A stretch of DNA of 64,000 nucleotides from NCBI RefSeq assembly GCF_026151205.1, contig NC_087081.1:17840859-17904858 (forward strand), in the 5' to 3' direction. This document shows positions 9,048 through 18,798 of this stretch, piece after piece. Source of the stretch: Bolinopsis microptera. Its lineage: Eukaryota > Ctenophora > Tentaculata > Lobata > Bolinopsidae. The number at the start of each line of letters is the position of its first letter. Position 1 is the first letter of the stretch. A model generated the notes under the pieces. That model ran no database searches, was not told the origin of the DNA, and worked only from the letters and a program-made list of their open reading frames with translations. Position numbers and translations under genes: made by a program.

Positions 9048-11066
9048 ATGATCTTGTTTTCCGTGAATATGGTATTAAAGAAAGACACCAACACCAAGAC
9101 CGCAGCAACCCCCAACCGTACAGCAAAGGATATAGCAAAGGACCCAGCCAAAAAGGCCCCGAAGAAAGCCACCAAATCAGGAGAAACCTCGAAACCGGAC
9201 ATCAGGTATGATAAATGTCCCTGTGGAACTAGTGATAAAACCTCATGGATTATTGATTGTACCTCTTGCCCTCAAACCTGGCACAGCAATTGTTGTAATC
9301 TAAAAGGTATTTCCGAACAGTTTGTTACACAGATAGAGGATTGGCTCTGTCCGCTTTGTTTCAGTGCCCCTGGCGTGACCATCCGTAACAACCAACAGAT
9401 CGAGACTTTACTTCTCAATATGTCTAATCTGAGGAATAAAAACATTGATCTTGAAGAAACTGTCATGAAAATGGAGGAGAAACTAACTTCGCTGATATCC
9501 AACACAAACGATCTCGGAGCTACCACCAAGACCATTTCTGAGAGAATACTCAAGCTAGGAGACATTGAGCTACATATTCAACATCGGACCCTCCAAGAAG
9601 GTCAGGTTGATGAGAAACTTAAAACTATGAAAAATCAGATCACTGAGCTTCAGTCTAGTATGGATGACCTTAAGAAATCAACTGCCTCCTCAAGCAGCCC
9701 TCAAATCACCCAAGCACCATCAAGCTCTCAGCCCTGGGTCCATCCTAGTCGTGTCACACCACCCACCCACCCACTCACCCACCCACCCACAGTTGTCCCT
9801 GAACCCACAACTACCATAGAGCACAATCAGAAAAGCTTCACCGACCTCAAACTAGAATTCATCAATGAAGATACAGCCTCAAATATCACCACATCACTAG
9901 AGTCATTGTCATTTGTGTCTGAATCAGGCCGCTCAACTGTTGCATTCGGAGCTCCTTACACGTATACAGGTTCCAAATCTGGTGCCGATGCAACCCCAAT
10001 CCCCCTGGTGCTTCAGCCGATACTGGAGAAAATCAATGTCCTACAAAAGGAATTATTCTACGAACAGCACCCCACCTTCAAGTCACATCCTGAGAGGCAT
10101 CCTTCACCTCCTGTCATCAATTCATGTCTCATAAATAGGTACGAAGGCCCTAATAGTTCACTTCCCAGCCACTCAGACGACGAGCCCACTATAGATGTCG
10201 AATCATCCATTTTCACACTGTCCCTCGGCCAAGAATGCTCCATCCAGTTCCTTGACAAAAAGTCTGGTGTCAAGTCTGACCTAACATCCACCCACCGATC
10301 ACTCTATCATATGACAAGAAAATCACAAGACTTTTTCACTCATTCAATTCCAGAAGGTAACGTCACCCAGGACATCAGATATAGCCTCACGTTCAGATCA
10401 GTTAACTGGAAGAACAAAAACTCTACAATCTTGATAGGAGATTCAAATACAGGAATGCTCAAGTTTGGGACTAATAAACGTAATACATTTGGTGAACTCA
10501 TGCCTGGCCTTAAAGAATGGGCGCCTATAATCAACAACATTGACCCTTACAGCTGTCAATCCTACAGCAATGTTGTTATCATGTGCGGGATAAATGATAT
10601 AAAGCAACCTCAAAGTAACGTCAGAAGTGTATGTAGTTCGCTGTTAACAAAAATAAAAGAAATTAAGCTGCTGAACCCTAAATGTTTTGTTTATGTTTGC
10701 CCGCTGCTTCCTACTAAAATTGCTGATTTGAATAGAAAAGTTAACTTGTTTAATGAACTGCTGACGAACGGTCTTACATCTATGAGTTCTGGTGTTCAGA
10801 GTGTGCAAGGTTTTAATGGCTTTGCTGATCATTATGGCATGTTGGTCCATCAATTGTCCAAGACAGTTGATCGACAAAACAGGCCTGACACGCTTCACCT
10901 TAACGAACTAGGTGCTAGGGTCCTTGCTGGCCTAATTAAACAAACCATATTTTCCAGGCTCCACCGAGGAGTTGATAAACGAAGAGGACCGACTAGCAGA
11001 GTTGACGGGAGACCCTTCAGTTCAGTTGCCAGAGGAGGAGGCGGGTACAGTTACCAGGTATGGTAA
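9048..11066 (+). CDS. LINE ORF1: PHD finger, coiled coil and SGNH/GDSL esterase
   Basis: A 672-residue protein. The N-terminus is Lys/Ala-rich. Residues 57-104 form a C4HC3 PHD-type zinc finger (C57, C59, C71, C74, H79, C82, C101, C104). Residues about 120-215 are charged and heptad-like, probably a coiled coil for self-association. A Ser/Pro/Thr-rich linker follows (about 220-265). The C-terminal part is an SGNH-type hydrolase with GDSN at 464-467, GIND at 514-517 and DTLH at 614-617, the expected Ser, Asn and Asp/His positions. In CR1 and L2 elements ORF1 proteins with PHD and esterase domains bind element RNA and act in retrotransposition; the same role is inferred here. The ATG at 9048 is the first after an in-frame TGA at 9012; the ATG at 9069 is an alternative. 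Its stop overlaps the ORF2 start (ATGGTAA). Confidence 0.9.
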   Translation: MILFSVNMVLKKDTNTKTAATPNRTAKDIAKDPAKKAPKKATKSGETSKPDIRYDKCPCGTSDKTSWIIDCTSCPQTWHSNCCNLKGISEQFVTQIEDWLCPLCFSAPGVTIRNNQQIETLLLNMSNLRNKNIDLEETVMKMEEKLTSLISNTNDLGATTKTISERILKLGDIELHIQHRTLQEGQVDEKLKTMKNQITELQSSMDDLKKSTASSSSPQITQAPSSSQPWVHPSRVTPPTHPLTHPPTVVPEPTTTIEHNQKSFTDLKLEFINEDTASNITTSLESLSFVSESGRSTVAFGAPYTYTGSKSGADATPIPLVLQPILEKINVLQKELFYEQHPTFKSHPERHPSPPVINSCLINRYEGPNSSLPSHSDDEPTIDVESSIFTLSLGQECSIQFLDKKSGVKSDLTSTHRSLYHMTRKSQDFFTHSIPEGNVTQDIRYSLTFRSVNWKNKNSTILIGDSNTGMLKFGTNKRNTFGELMPGLKEWAPIINNIDPYSCQSYSNVVIMCGINDIKQPQSNVRSVCSSLLTKIKEIKLLNPKCFVYVCPLLPTKIADLNRKVNLFNELLTNGLTSMSSGVQSVQGFNGFADHYGMLVHQLSKTVDRQNRPDTLHLNELGARVLAGLIKQTIFSRLHRGVDKRRGPTSRVDGRPFSSVARGGGGYSYQVW

Positions 11067-14000
11067 CTTTCTCAAATAAGGAAAAATGCAGTCACTGCCT
11101 TAAGAGCTTATGTTTAGGTCAAAAATTTGTTGAATGTTTTAAATGTAATTGCATTATACATGAAAAATGTTTCAAAAACTCTGAAGCAACCGTGATCAAC
11201 TCAAATTACTTTTGTAGTCAGTGCAAAGCGCTAATCCTTAAACAGTACAACCCGTTTAAAGATATGATTAGTAAGTCGGATAACAATAACAACGACCCCT
11301 TGATTCTGAAAATGTCACAAGTTCTAGAATATTGTAAGCCTTACTCCACCAACAAATTTAATAACGAACTTAGTGCCGATCTTCATAAAAATGGTGGCTC
11401 TTTCTTCCTGAATATCGACGGCAATAAAAGCAACTTCGACCATCTCATATCTGAATTAGAGTGCCTCAAACACAATTTCCCTATCATAGGCCTTGCCGAA
11501 ACCAATATTAGCCCAGAAGAGAGTTCCGTTTACCCTATTAATGGATTCAATAGTTTCTACCAGACTACAATGCATAACAAATCGAAAGGAACGGGCGTTG
11601 CAGTTTATGTTCACAATGCTTTTAATGCAGTCGTTAATGTAGATGTATCAAACGTCACCAGTAATTTAGAAAGCCTCTTTGTGACTATTCATCAAGAATC
11701 TAAAACTATAAACGTAGGAGTAATCTATAGACCCCCTAGTGGAGACATTGACGAGTTTCTCGCTGAGCTACAAGTAATTATGGGTAAACTCCCAAAGTTA
11801 AATGTACATGTAATGGGTGATTTTAATATTAACCTCCATAACGGCAATAGAAGATGCACACAAGAATTAGAAAACATAATGCTCGGATTAGGGTACTCAC
11901 CAACGATATCTATTCAAACACACGAAAAGCCTGGATGTAAACCATCCTGTATTGATAATATTTTCACTAATGAAATCGAAAGCACGTTGTTTACAGGAAC
12001 GTTGCAACTCAATGTTTCTCACCACCATGCCATCTTTCAAATCAATAGTTGTCTTAATTTTGTAGCTGATGAACCTAAACTTAAACACGCACAATATTAC
12101 GACTATAGCACCTCAAATGTAGACGCCTTTCTCACATCAATTGATAATGAACTACATACCAATCCTCCTGAAAACTTCAGTAGTTTCTGCACTACTTTTC
12201 AGAAGCACCTAGACGAGGCATTCAAACTTGACAAACCGAAATTATCTAAACGTAACGCTTTGAACAACCCATGGATTACTATTGGTATTGTTACCTCAAT
12301 TCGAACGAAAGACTCGCTCTATGATTTGTGGAAAAAGTCTCAGAAGAAAAAATGTTTATTGCTAACTAATAATAATAATATTAAACGCGAGGAGTGTAAT
12401 TGCCTCACTTGTATGAATATAGCAAAAAGATACCTTGAATATAAGGATTACAGGAAGCATCTCAAGGTACTTATTGACCGTGTCAAGAAGAATCATTATG
12501 CAGGTAAATTAACTGACTGCTCTGGTGATAGTAAGAAAACGTGGGAAATCATAAACACTATTCGTGGAAAATCCAGGCGTGAAATAAAGCCATGTTTTAT
12601 CCTTAACGATCAAAAAATAATAAATCGTAGGATGATTGCTAATGAATTCAATAAATATTTTCAGTCGATTGCATCCAAACTAAATGAAAATTATTCTGAA
12701 GATTATATAACCCTGGATGCAATTCCCTCATTCTCAAACTTCTTACCTAAAACCTGTGAGTCAAGTATATATCTAAGTGATTGTACACAGTATGAAATTA
12801 TAGATATTATTAATGAGTTCACAAATGGTAAATCTAGTGACATTCCAATTCACGTTATAAAAAAGTCTGCTAGAATAATATCTCCCTTTTTAGCCAAGCA
12901 CTTTAACCATTGCATGCAACAGGGGATATTCCCAGATGAACTTAAATTAGGAAAGATAAGTCCCATCTATAAAAAAGATAATCAGGAACTATTTGAAAAC
13001 TATAGGCCAATATCAACCTTACCAGTATTTGGAAAAATTTTAGAGAAACTTATTTATAAACGTATGTACAGCTTCCTAATTGCTAAAAGAATCATTTATG
13101 AGAACCAATTTGGATTTAGAAAGGGTCACTCAACAAGCCACGCACTGAACTTATCTGTTAGCCATATCGAATCACACTTAAAAGACAGGAAACACGTTCT
13201 TGGCATTTTCATTGATTTAAGTAAGGCTTTCGACACGATATCTCACGAGAAGCTTTTATTCAAATTAAATAATTACGGAATTAGGGGCAACGCACTGAAT
13301 TTGATAAAAAGTTACCTGTCAAACCGGAGCCAATATGTTCACGTCTTAAATGAAAACTCCGATAAACTTCATGTTGAGTGGGGAGTTCCCCAAGGCTCTG
13401 TTCTTGGTCCCTTACTATTCCTCCTGTATATAAATGACCTATGCAACGTATCTAATAAAGGCAAGTTTATCTTATTTGCTGACGACACTAACCTATTCGT
13501 TTCTGCAGACTCGAAAAAAGACGTTTATAATGTAGCTAACGATATTCTTTCGTCTATTTCTAGATACATGAAATGTAATCTACTACATATTAACGCTAAG
13601 AAGAGCTGTTATATGTATTTCTCCCCAAACAAACGTGTAAATGAATCGTCTACATGCAGTACACCCGATGATTTAAATCTCTCCATAGACGGCTCCATAA
13701 TAATACGTGTTAAAACAACTAAGTTTCTAGGTGTGCTGATTGATGATAAACTGAACTGGAAACCTCACATCGAATCACTAAATAAGAAACTAAGAAGTGC
13801 TTGTGGACGTATTTACCGCATAAAAAACTGTCTACCTATAAAACTGCACAAGCAGATATACCACACACTATTTGAATCACACCTTACGTTCGCCATCTCA
13901 GTATGGGGTGGTGTCTCTAACCAAGTTATCAACCCTGTATTCTTAACACAAAAGAGATGTATTAGAATAATTTTTGGAGATGCAAACTCATACCAAAACA

Positions 14001-14560
14001 AATTCAAAACATGTGCTCGTTCTAGACCTATTCAATGTAAAATACTGGGTAAATATGAGTCTAATGTTAATAACTCTGTTAATCCACGTATTAAACCATG
14101 TGCAAAGTGTGTCCGCTCTAAATCGGTAGTTCATAATAAACTTGTTAGACCCTTATGTTGTCAAAAACTAGGAGCTGAATTCTATTCCAAGGAATCAACC
14201 AAACCATTATTTAACAGTCATAAACTCCTTACTGTTCAAAATCTTTACAAACTTCGTACTATAACTGAACTTTTTAAAATAGTGAAATATAGGGTACCCA
14301 TATCTCTCTACTCTTTACTTAACATGTCTGAACTGAGGGATGATCGTCTAATACCACCAAAGCCAAGCCATAACTTTATTTATAAATCTTCTTGGCTTTG
14401 GAATCAATTCAAGGACTCCAATCCACAGAATAAACCTGACTTTGTGAACACATCCTGTAACTCAATCAAATCAAGGCTAAACCGATCTCTTCTAGATGCC
14501 CAAAGCAGGTTCGATAATGAGTGGCATAATGACAACTTTAACAGTTTTGGACCATGCTAG
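11060..14560 (+). CDS. LINE ORF2: PHD-like finger, APE endonuclease, reverse transcriptase
   Basis: A 1,166-residue protein. Residues 10-55 give C10-x2-C13-x12-C26-x2-C29-x4-H34-x2-C37-x14-C52-x2-C55, a complete PHD-like pattern. The apurinic-type endonuclease follows: AETN near 146, YRPP, GDFN at 253-256, CIDNIF near 300 and SHHH at 320-323, where the usual SDH has His in place of Asp. The reverse transcriptase has YRPIS, GFRKGHST near 685, KAFDT near 724, GVPQGSVLGP near 775 and the catalytic FADD at 806-809. A long C-terminal region contains LGVLIDDKLNW, YSKESTKPLFN and a CxxC. These activities would nick target DNA and copy the RNA in place (target-primed reverse transcription). The ATG overlaps the ORF1 stop as ATGGTAA, suggesting coupled reinitiation. 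No stop or frameshift is seen, so it may be functional. Clade within the CR1-like/Daphne-type group is uncertain. Confidence 0.92.
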   Translation: MVTFSNKEKCSHCLKSLCLGQKFVECFKCNCIIHEKCFKNSEATVINSNYFCSQCKALILKQYNPFKDMISKSDNNNNDPLILKMSQVLEYCKPYSTNKFNNELSADLHKNGGSFFLNIDGNKSNFDHLISELECLKHNFPIIGLAETNISPEESSVYPINGFNSFYQTTMHNKSKGTGVAVYVHNAFNAVVNVDVSNVTSNLESLFVTIHQESKTINVGVIYRPPSGDIDEFLAELQVIMGKLPKLNVHVMGDFNINLHNGNRRCTQELENIMLGLGYSPTISIQTHEKPGCKPSCIDNIFTNEIESTLFTGTLQLNVSHHHAIFQINSCLNFVADEPKLKHAQYYDYSTSNVDAFLTSIDNELHTNPPENFSSFCTTFQKHLDEAFKLDKPKLSKRNALNNPWITIGIVTSIRTKDSLYDLWKKSQKKKCLLLTNNNNIKREECNCLTCMNIAKRYLEYKDYRKHLKVLIDRVKKNHYAGKLTDCSGDSKKTWEIINTIRGKSRREIKPCFILNDQKIINRRMIANEFNKYFQSIASKLNENYSEDYITLDAIPSFSNFLPKTCESSIYLSDCTQYEIIDIINEFTNGKSSDIPIHVIKKSARIISPFLAKHFNHCMQQGIFPDELKLGKISPIYKKDNQELFENYRPISTLPVFGKILEKLIYKRMYSFLIAKRIIYENQFGFRKGHSTSHALNLSVSHIESHLKDRKHVLGIFIDLSKAFDTISHEKLLFKLNNYGIRGNALNLIKSYLSNRSQYVHVLNENSDKLHVEWGVPQGSVLGPLLFLLYINDLCNVSNKGKFILFADDTNLFVSADSKKDVYNVANDILSSISRYMKCNLLHINAKKSCYMYFSPNKRVNESSTCSTPDDLNLSIDGSIIIRVKTTKFLGVLIDDKLNWKPHIESLNKKLRSACGRIYRIKNCLPIKLHKQIYHTLFESHLTFAISVWGGVSNQVINPVFLTQKRCIRIIFGDANSYQNKFKTCARSRPIQCKILGKYESNVNNSVNPRIKPCAKCVRSKSVVHNKLVRPLCCQKLGAEFYSKESTKPLFNSHKLLTVQNLYKLRTITELFKIVKYRVPISLYSLLNMSELRDDRLIPPKPSHNFIYKSSWLWNQFKDSNPQNKPDFVNTSCNSIKSRLNRSLLDAQSRFDNEWHNDNFNSFGPC

Positions 14561-15493
14561 ATTATTGATAAAAACGTGGAATTTATGTAAACAAATACTT
14601 AATTACTTAAATATTGCCGTTTCTGTACGGCGCTATACGTAATATATGTTAAAAGCGCGCCGCAGCTACTCAAGACTTCAACATTTGCGCGGGTTTCTTA
14701 AGCGCGCACGAACGTTTATTCTTGGCCGTTAATCAGACCCATGACATAACGCTACAGATGGCAGTGACTGTAATTTTCTTCAACAATTACTGAATTATCC
14801 ATCCATAAAGTGATTTACAAAATGACATCTAAACCTCGTGTTTCGGTGTTCACTTAAACGGTACTTGGCGGCTGAACTGTGGTGTCTGACGTTTGCAGCT
14901 AGATCGGACTCTGCATGATATTGTATTAGCAAATTTGTATAGTGTATAATTGTTTAGTGTTTATAATACTCTGCAACCTGGTAGCACGGCTGACACAAAA
15001 ACAAAATGTTGGCCTGGCTTGTGCATAACCAAGTAAATAACACGCACTCCGATAAAAAGCCGTCTGGAGAAACTCCGCAAAATGTTCATTGTAGTCAACG
15101 GGCACAAAGAAGCACTACTAGCAATTGTGTCCTTTACCCTCCTACATAATTTGAACATTTTTGTGGCTAACTCATTGAACAACATCTGAATTAAAATGTG
15201 TCTAGTATTAAAAGATTCAGTAAGTAATTTTTCATGTACGCTGTACACTGTAGTTAGTAAATCAAATCAAACTTTTTCGATCAGCCGCGCGCTGAACCAG
15301 TGTTGCACTAGGTAAAAATTGTGTATATTTTGTTCATTTTTGAGTGTAAATTAATTTATTAATTTATCCCAAATTATTTTATTATAATATAACCACTTAT
15401 GTGAAATGGTTATTTTGACTTTAAATATTTGAACTAAATATGAATTGATTGTGGGTATAAAATAAAATTTGTTTTAAAAAATTTGTTTTAAAA
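14561..15493 (+). other. Trailer region after ORF2, probable LINE 3' UTR
   Basis: Non-coding sequence. It ends with AAAATTTGTTTTAA twice (about 15465-15492), the kind of short tail repeat found at some LINE 3' ends. The reverse frame at 14961-15248 has no recognisable domain. Confidence 0.45.
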
Positions 15494-15822
15494 AAGGATG
15501 TTTTTAGAAGGGCATCAATAACTGCTCTTGCTGACATAATAACAACAGAACGGCTGTGTTGGTTTGGACATGTCAGTAGAATGCCTGAAGATCGGCTGCC
15601 CAACTATCTACTTGAATTGAAACCCAAGCATGGGAAGAGATCAAGAGGCAGGCCTAGGAAGAGCTTAAATGATTATTTATTGAGGATGCTGAGCAGAGAT
15701 TGGATCGGAATGGACTCATGATTGATTGTATGAGAAGATTAGCTGCAGATCGAAAGGGATGGAGAAATGTTACCCGCCGAAGTTGTATAATACAAAGTAA
15801 TGACACAGTCGAAACAGACTAA
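15494..15822 (+). pseudogene. LINE C-terminal fragment, right half, frameshifted
   Basis: The frame reads KDVFRRASITALADIITTER, then LCWFGHVSRMPEDRLPNYLL, then GKRSRGRPRKSLNDYLLRML, and meets TGA at 15719. After a frame change it resumes as MRRLAADRKGWRNVTRRS and stops at 15822. This is the typical end of LINE polymerases (RL.W.GHV.RM...R.P......GKRSRGRP......D......DR..WR). It continues where the fragment at 7883-8026 leaves off. The frameshift shows it is an old, inactive copy. Confidence 0.75.
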
Positions 15823-17173
15823 TCCTTTTGGATGGAGATCTCGTCATGTAACATGTATGTAGATACATACCTACACACTTCACATCATGCACCTTTTCAC
15901 CGTTGTAGTATTCCATGCTCATGTATCATGTTTAGTATATATATTTAGTCTTGTAGTAGTTTTAGGACTGTAGTAAGTGTAAAGTGTAAACCTAACATTA
16001 ACAAGAGAGATGAGTTAGAAACCATTAAACGTTTTTCAGTTACAAGTACATAATAACAGGGTGTAACATATTTTATACTTTACAGACAGGGGATCGTCTA
16101 CACATGTAGTGATATTCAGTGATATTTATAGGTTTTGTTTACTTTCTCAGTACAGGGACCACCTCTCACACACACACACTTCTGCCTTGCATTCGACACA
16201 CTAACCCTTAGCCTCAATCAAACCATATTTGGCTCCCACGTTTCGCACTTCTCATTGGTCAATACCATTCCCGCCATTTTTTCTCCACACACTTCACATC
16301 ATGCACCTGTTCCCCCTTGTAGCATTCCATGCTTATGTATCATGTGTAGTATATTTAGTCTTGTAGTAGTTTTAGGACTGTACAGTAATTACTATAAAAG
16401 TTTGTCGTCGTATGAACTAATCAATTTTGTTATGAATTTTTGTTATGACTTTTTTTGTATCGCATTTTTGGATAAAGTTGATTGACAAATTTTAAAAAAT
16501 AAATTGATGTACACAAATTTTGCCTCAGATATATGTTTTTAACGTTTTTAATTTTTAAAAGAAATATTTTTAGATCATGAATACGATTTTGTAACATTGA
16601 AACGTTGAGTAAATTCCTTTCCTGATAAGAGCATTTTTCCTTGTCGCATCAAACAGGATCAATATAATTTTACACAGAATACATTGCAACCATGCGACTC
16701 ATAAAGGGATAAACAATACTCCAATCCGGATTTTACACTGCAGTATTCATTTATGAATTATGTTATGTTCGGTATTCATAGTACATGTCATAGTTTCATG
16801 GAATGAATAAATTAAAAGTTGAATTTTGGTCATTACATTTTGGCTAAATTTGTGCCAATGAAAAATTGTTGGAATTTTCACAAATCATGCAGTAGTTAAA
16901 CTTATTTACTAATCACTCCTAAAATTAGCGTTTTTGAGTATATGTTGTGCATGAGTCGGCCATTGCGAACAATTTGCTGACCTTTTGAAGTTTGACCTTT
17001 ACTTTTACTCAGTCCTCCTTCTCCTTCTTTTCTAAAGAAACAGTAATTATGAAAAATTGCCCTTTGGTAAGGCACAAATATGCTGCTGGCCAGGCCCATT
17101 AAGAGAGCTGCCCGATAAAGTAGATCATTCTCCAATTTTATTAGGTGTTTCTGGACACAAAGTGAGTCATCTC
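15823..17173. other. Non-coding; contains a dispersed 105-bp duplication
   Basis: 15870-15975 and 16285-16381 are two diverged copies of one sequence (CACTTCACATCATGCACC ... AGTCTTGTAGTAGTTTTAGG). The forward frame at 16135-16485 spans the second copy and has no domain. I see nothing else. Confidence 0.65.
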
Positions 17174-17255
17174 ACTTCGAAAACCGAAAAAATATTTTCG
17201 GCTAATAATGATCAGGGTAGCATGAAACATGAACAAAAGTAGTTTCCAGAAAAAC
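17174..17255 (+). repeat. Dispersed repeat 'E', copy 1
   Basis: ACTTCGAAAACCGAAAAAAT and GATCAGGGTAGCATGAAACA match 26433-26513 and the units inside 62590-63560. It contains the inverted pair CCGAAAA...TTTTCGG. Confidence 0.85.
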
Positions 17256-17259
17256 TAAT

Positions 17260-17336
17260 AATGTCCCAAAAAACAAGTCCGTTGTCTCATAGAATCCTAA
17301 AAGGACAGGACATACACGGACATGTCACCCCCCCCC
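17260..17336 (+). repeat. Solo right end of the poly(G)-ended element family
   Basis: ATGTCCCAAAAAACA, GTCCGTTGTCTCAT and GGACAGGACATA, then a GTCACCCCCCCCC end, match 32425-32534, the right end of the element at 30462-32534, apart from one 10-bp unit. No matching left end lies nearby, so it is a truncated or solo end. Confidence 0.75.
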
Positions 17337-17394
17337 TGAGTAGCAGTAGGATTTGTAACCTTGATTTGTGGGAAGAGACTGAGTAACAGTAGGT

Positions 17395-17650
17395 GTTGTA
17401 GTTTAGTACTTACTCTTCTACTATTCAATACACTTAAACTATTATAGTACCTACAATAGGTGTTGTAGTTTAGTACTTACTCTTCTACTATTCAATACAC
17501 TTAAACTATTATAGTACCTACAATAGGTGTTGTAGTTTAGTACTTACTCTTCTACTATTCAATACACTTAAACTATTATAGTACCTACAATACCTATATA
17601 TATTATTATAGTATCTACAGTACCTATATATATTATTATAGTATCTACAG
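17395..17650. repeat. 67-bp tandem repeat (3 copies) and 30-bp repeat (2 copies)
   Basis: GTTTAGTACTTACTCTTCTA recurs at 17401, 17468 and 17535. A TACCTATATATATTATTATA unit then occurs twice. Confidence 0.9.
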
Positions 17651-18798
17651 TACCTAAGCTATGTATTATAGTACTGTATTGGATATTGATAATATTCACT
17701 GATAATTGATAATACCTACAGTAAAACTCCGATTTACCACAAAGGCGTTATTAGTGTTGTGCTAGTGTTGGAATTCCCCAATCGAATCAAACGAATGGAA
17801 CCGGAACCTATATTTCAAACTACACGAGAAAACCTTATTCAATTTCCTCCTGCTCTGATATTTCGTTTATTTTGATCCTCGTATACGTTTATTTACTTTC
17901 TTATTTCTCGTGTCTATATAATGCTCCTACATTCACGTGCAATATTTAAACAGTGATGTCATGCTTGACACTTTCTGAATGTTTCTTAGATAATATGCTT
18001 GATCATATGATAAGTATGCTTGACAATTATTGAGTGTTCCACAGTTCGAGAACGTTTTCCACGTCACGATGACGTTTGTAGTTGTGGTGAACATTATTGT
18101 CAATATCATGCAATAAAAACTTCACAGTAACATGACAGTAACATGATTACTTTAGTCGGACCTATTCGGGAGTTCTGGTGAACTAAATTGTAAATTGTAA
18201 CGACGTCACGTGGTCAACCATTTCAGGTTAACTACATAGCATTCATGGAACATATGTTTGGAATGCACTCGTTTGCAATTAGAAAATTTCGACGGGGAAA
18301 TTACGATGCTTGACTGCAGTTGAGTGTCTAAATAGACACTGAGTGTTTTTGTTAATAAAAATATTATTAATTCCCCCCCCCCCCCCTCCCCCATAATATT
18401 ACCGACTAAAGTATTAAACATCTTTCAGATACTGATCATATCTGTTCATCAGTCAGGTTGGCGGCAGCTTCAATGCAGTCATGGTTTATATGGCTCGTGA
18501 GGCAAAACGACAATCAGAATACGTTTTTCCTCGATACTTGATCGTCTCCAGTAGCGCTATCACATCAACAATGATTAAAATTGACCTTGGACCCCCCCCC
18601 ACCCCTCTAGCTCTCTGGCTTTAAGTTATACCAATGATAATCATATTTTGAAAATTAACAATGTAACTTTAATCTAAGTATGGCTATGATGTTAGAAAAC
18701 TACCACTCATCTCTGAAAAATCATGGAGCAATGAATAAAAGACAGGTGAATAAATTGTTATGTTGATATTATATTAATCAATGATATGTCAACTAATC
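17651..18798. other. No gene seen
   Basis: AT-rich spacer with C-runs at about 18373-18390 and 18591-18602. Possibly intron or upstream sequence of the host gene. No convincing exon was found. Confidence 0.5.

Larger units (their letters stand above)
8027..15493 (+). mobile_element. Two-ORF LINE, probably full length, inserted into an older LINE
   Basis: Limits are set by the interrupted host LINE: its left half ends at 8023 and its right half resumes at 15494. The insert carries about 1 kb of leader, ORF1 (9048-11066), ORF2 (11060-14560) and about 0.9 kb of trailer ending in two copies of AAAATTTGTTTTAA. No target duplication is visible at the junctions, so the exact ends are uncertain. Both ORFs are open, so the copy may be recent. 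It is placed in the Jockey/CR1-like group from domain order and motifs. Confidence 0.55.

Noticed and set aside
8018-15496. Intron joining the two LINE halves (CGA|GTAAGT ... AAG|GAT)
   Set aside because: Splice-like borders exist, but LINE proteins are not spliced here, four expected residues would be lost, and the interval contains a whole LINE. Nested insertion is simpler.
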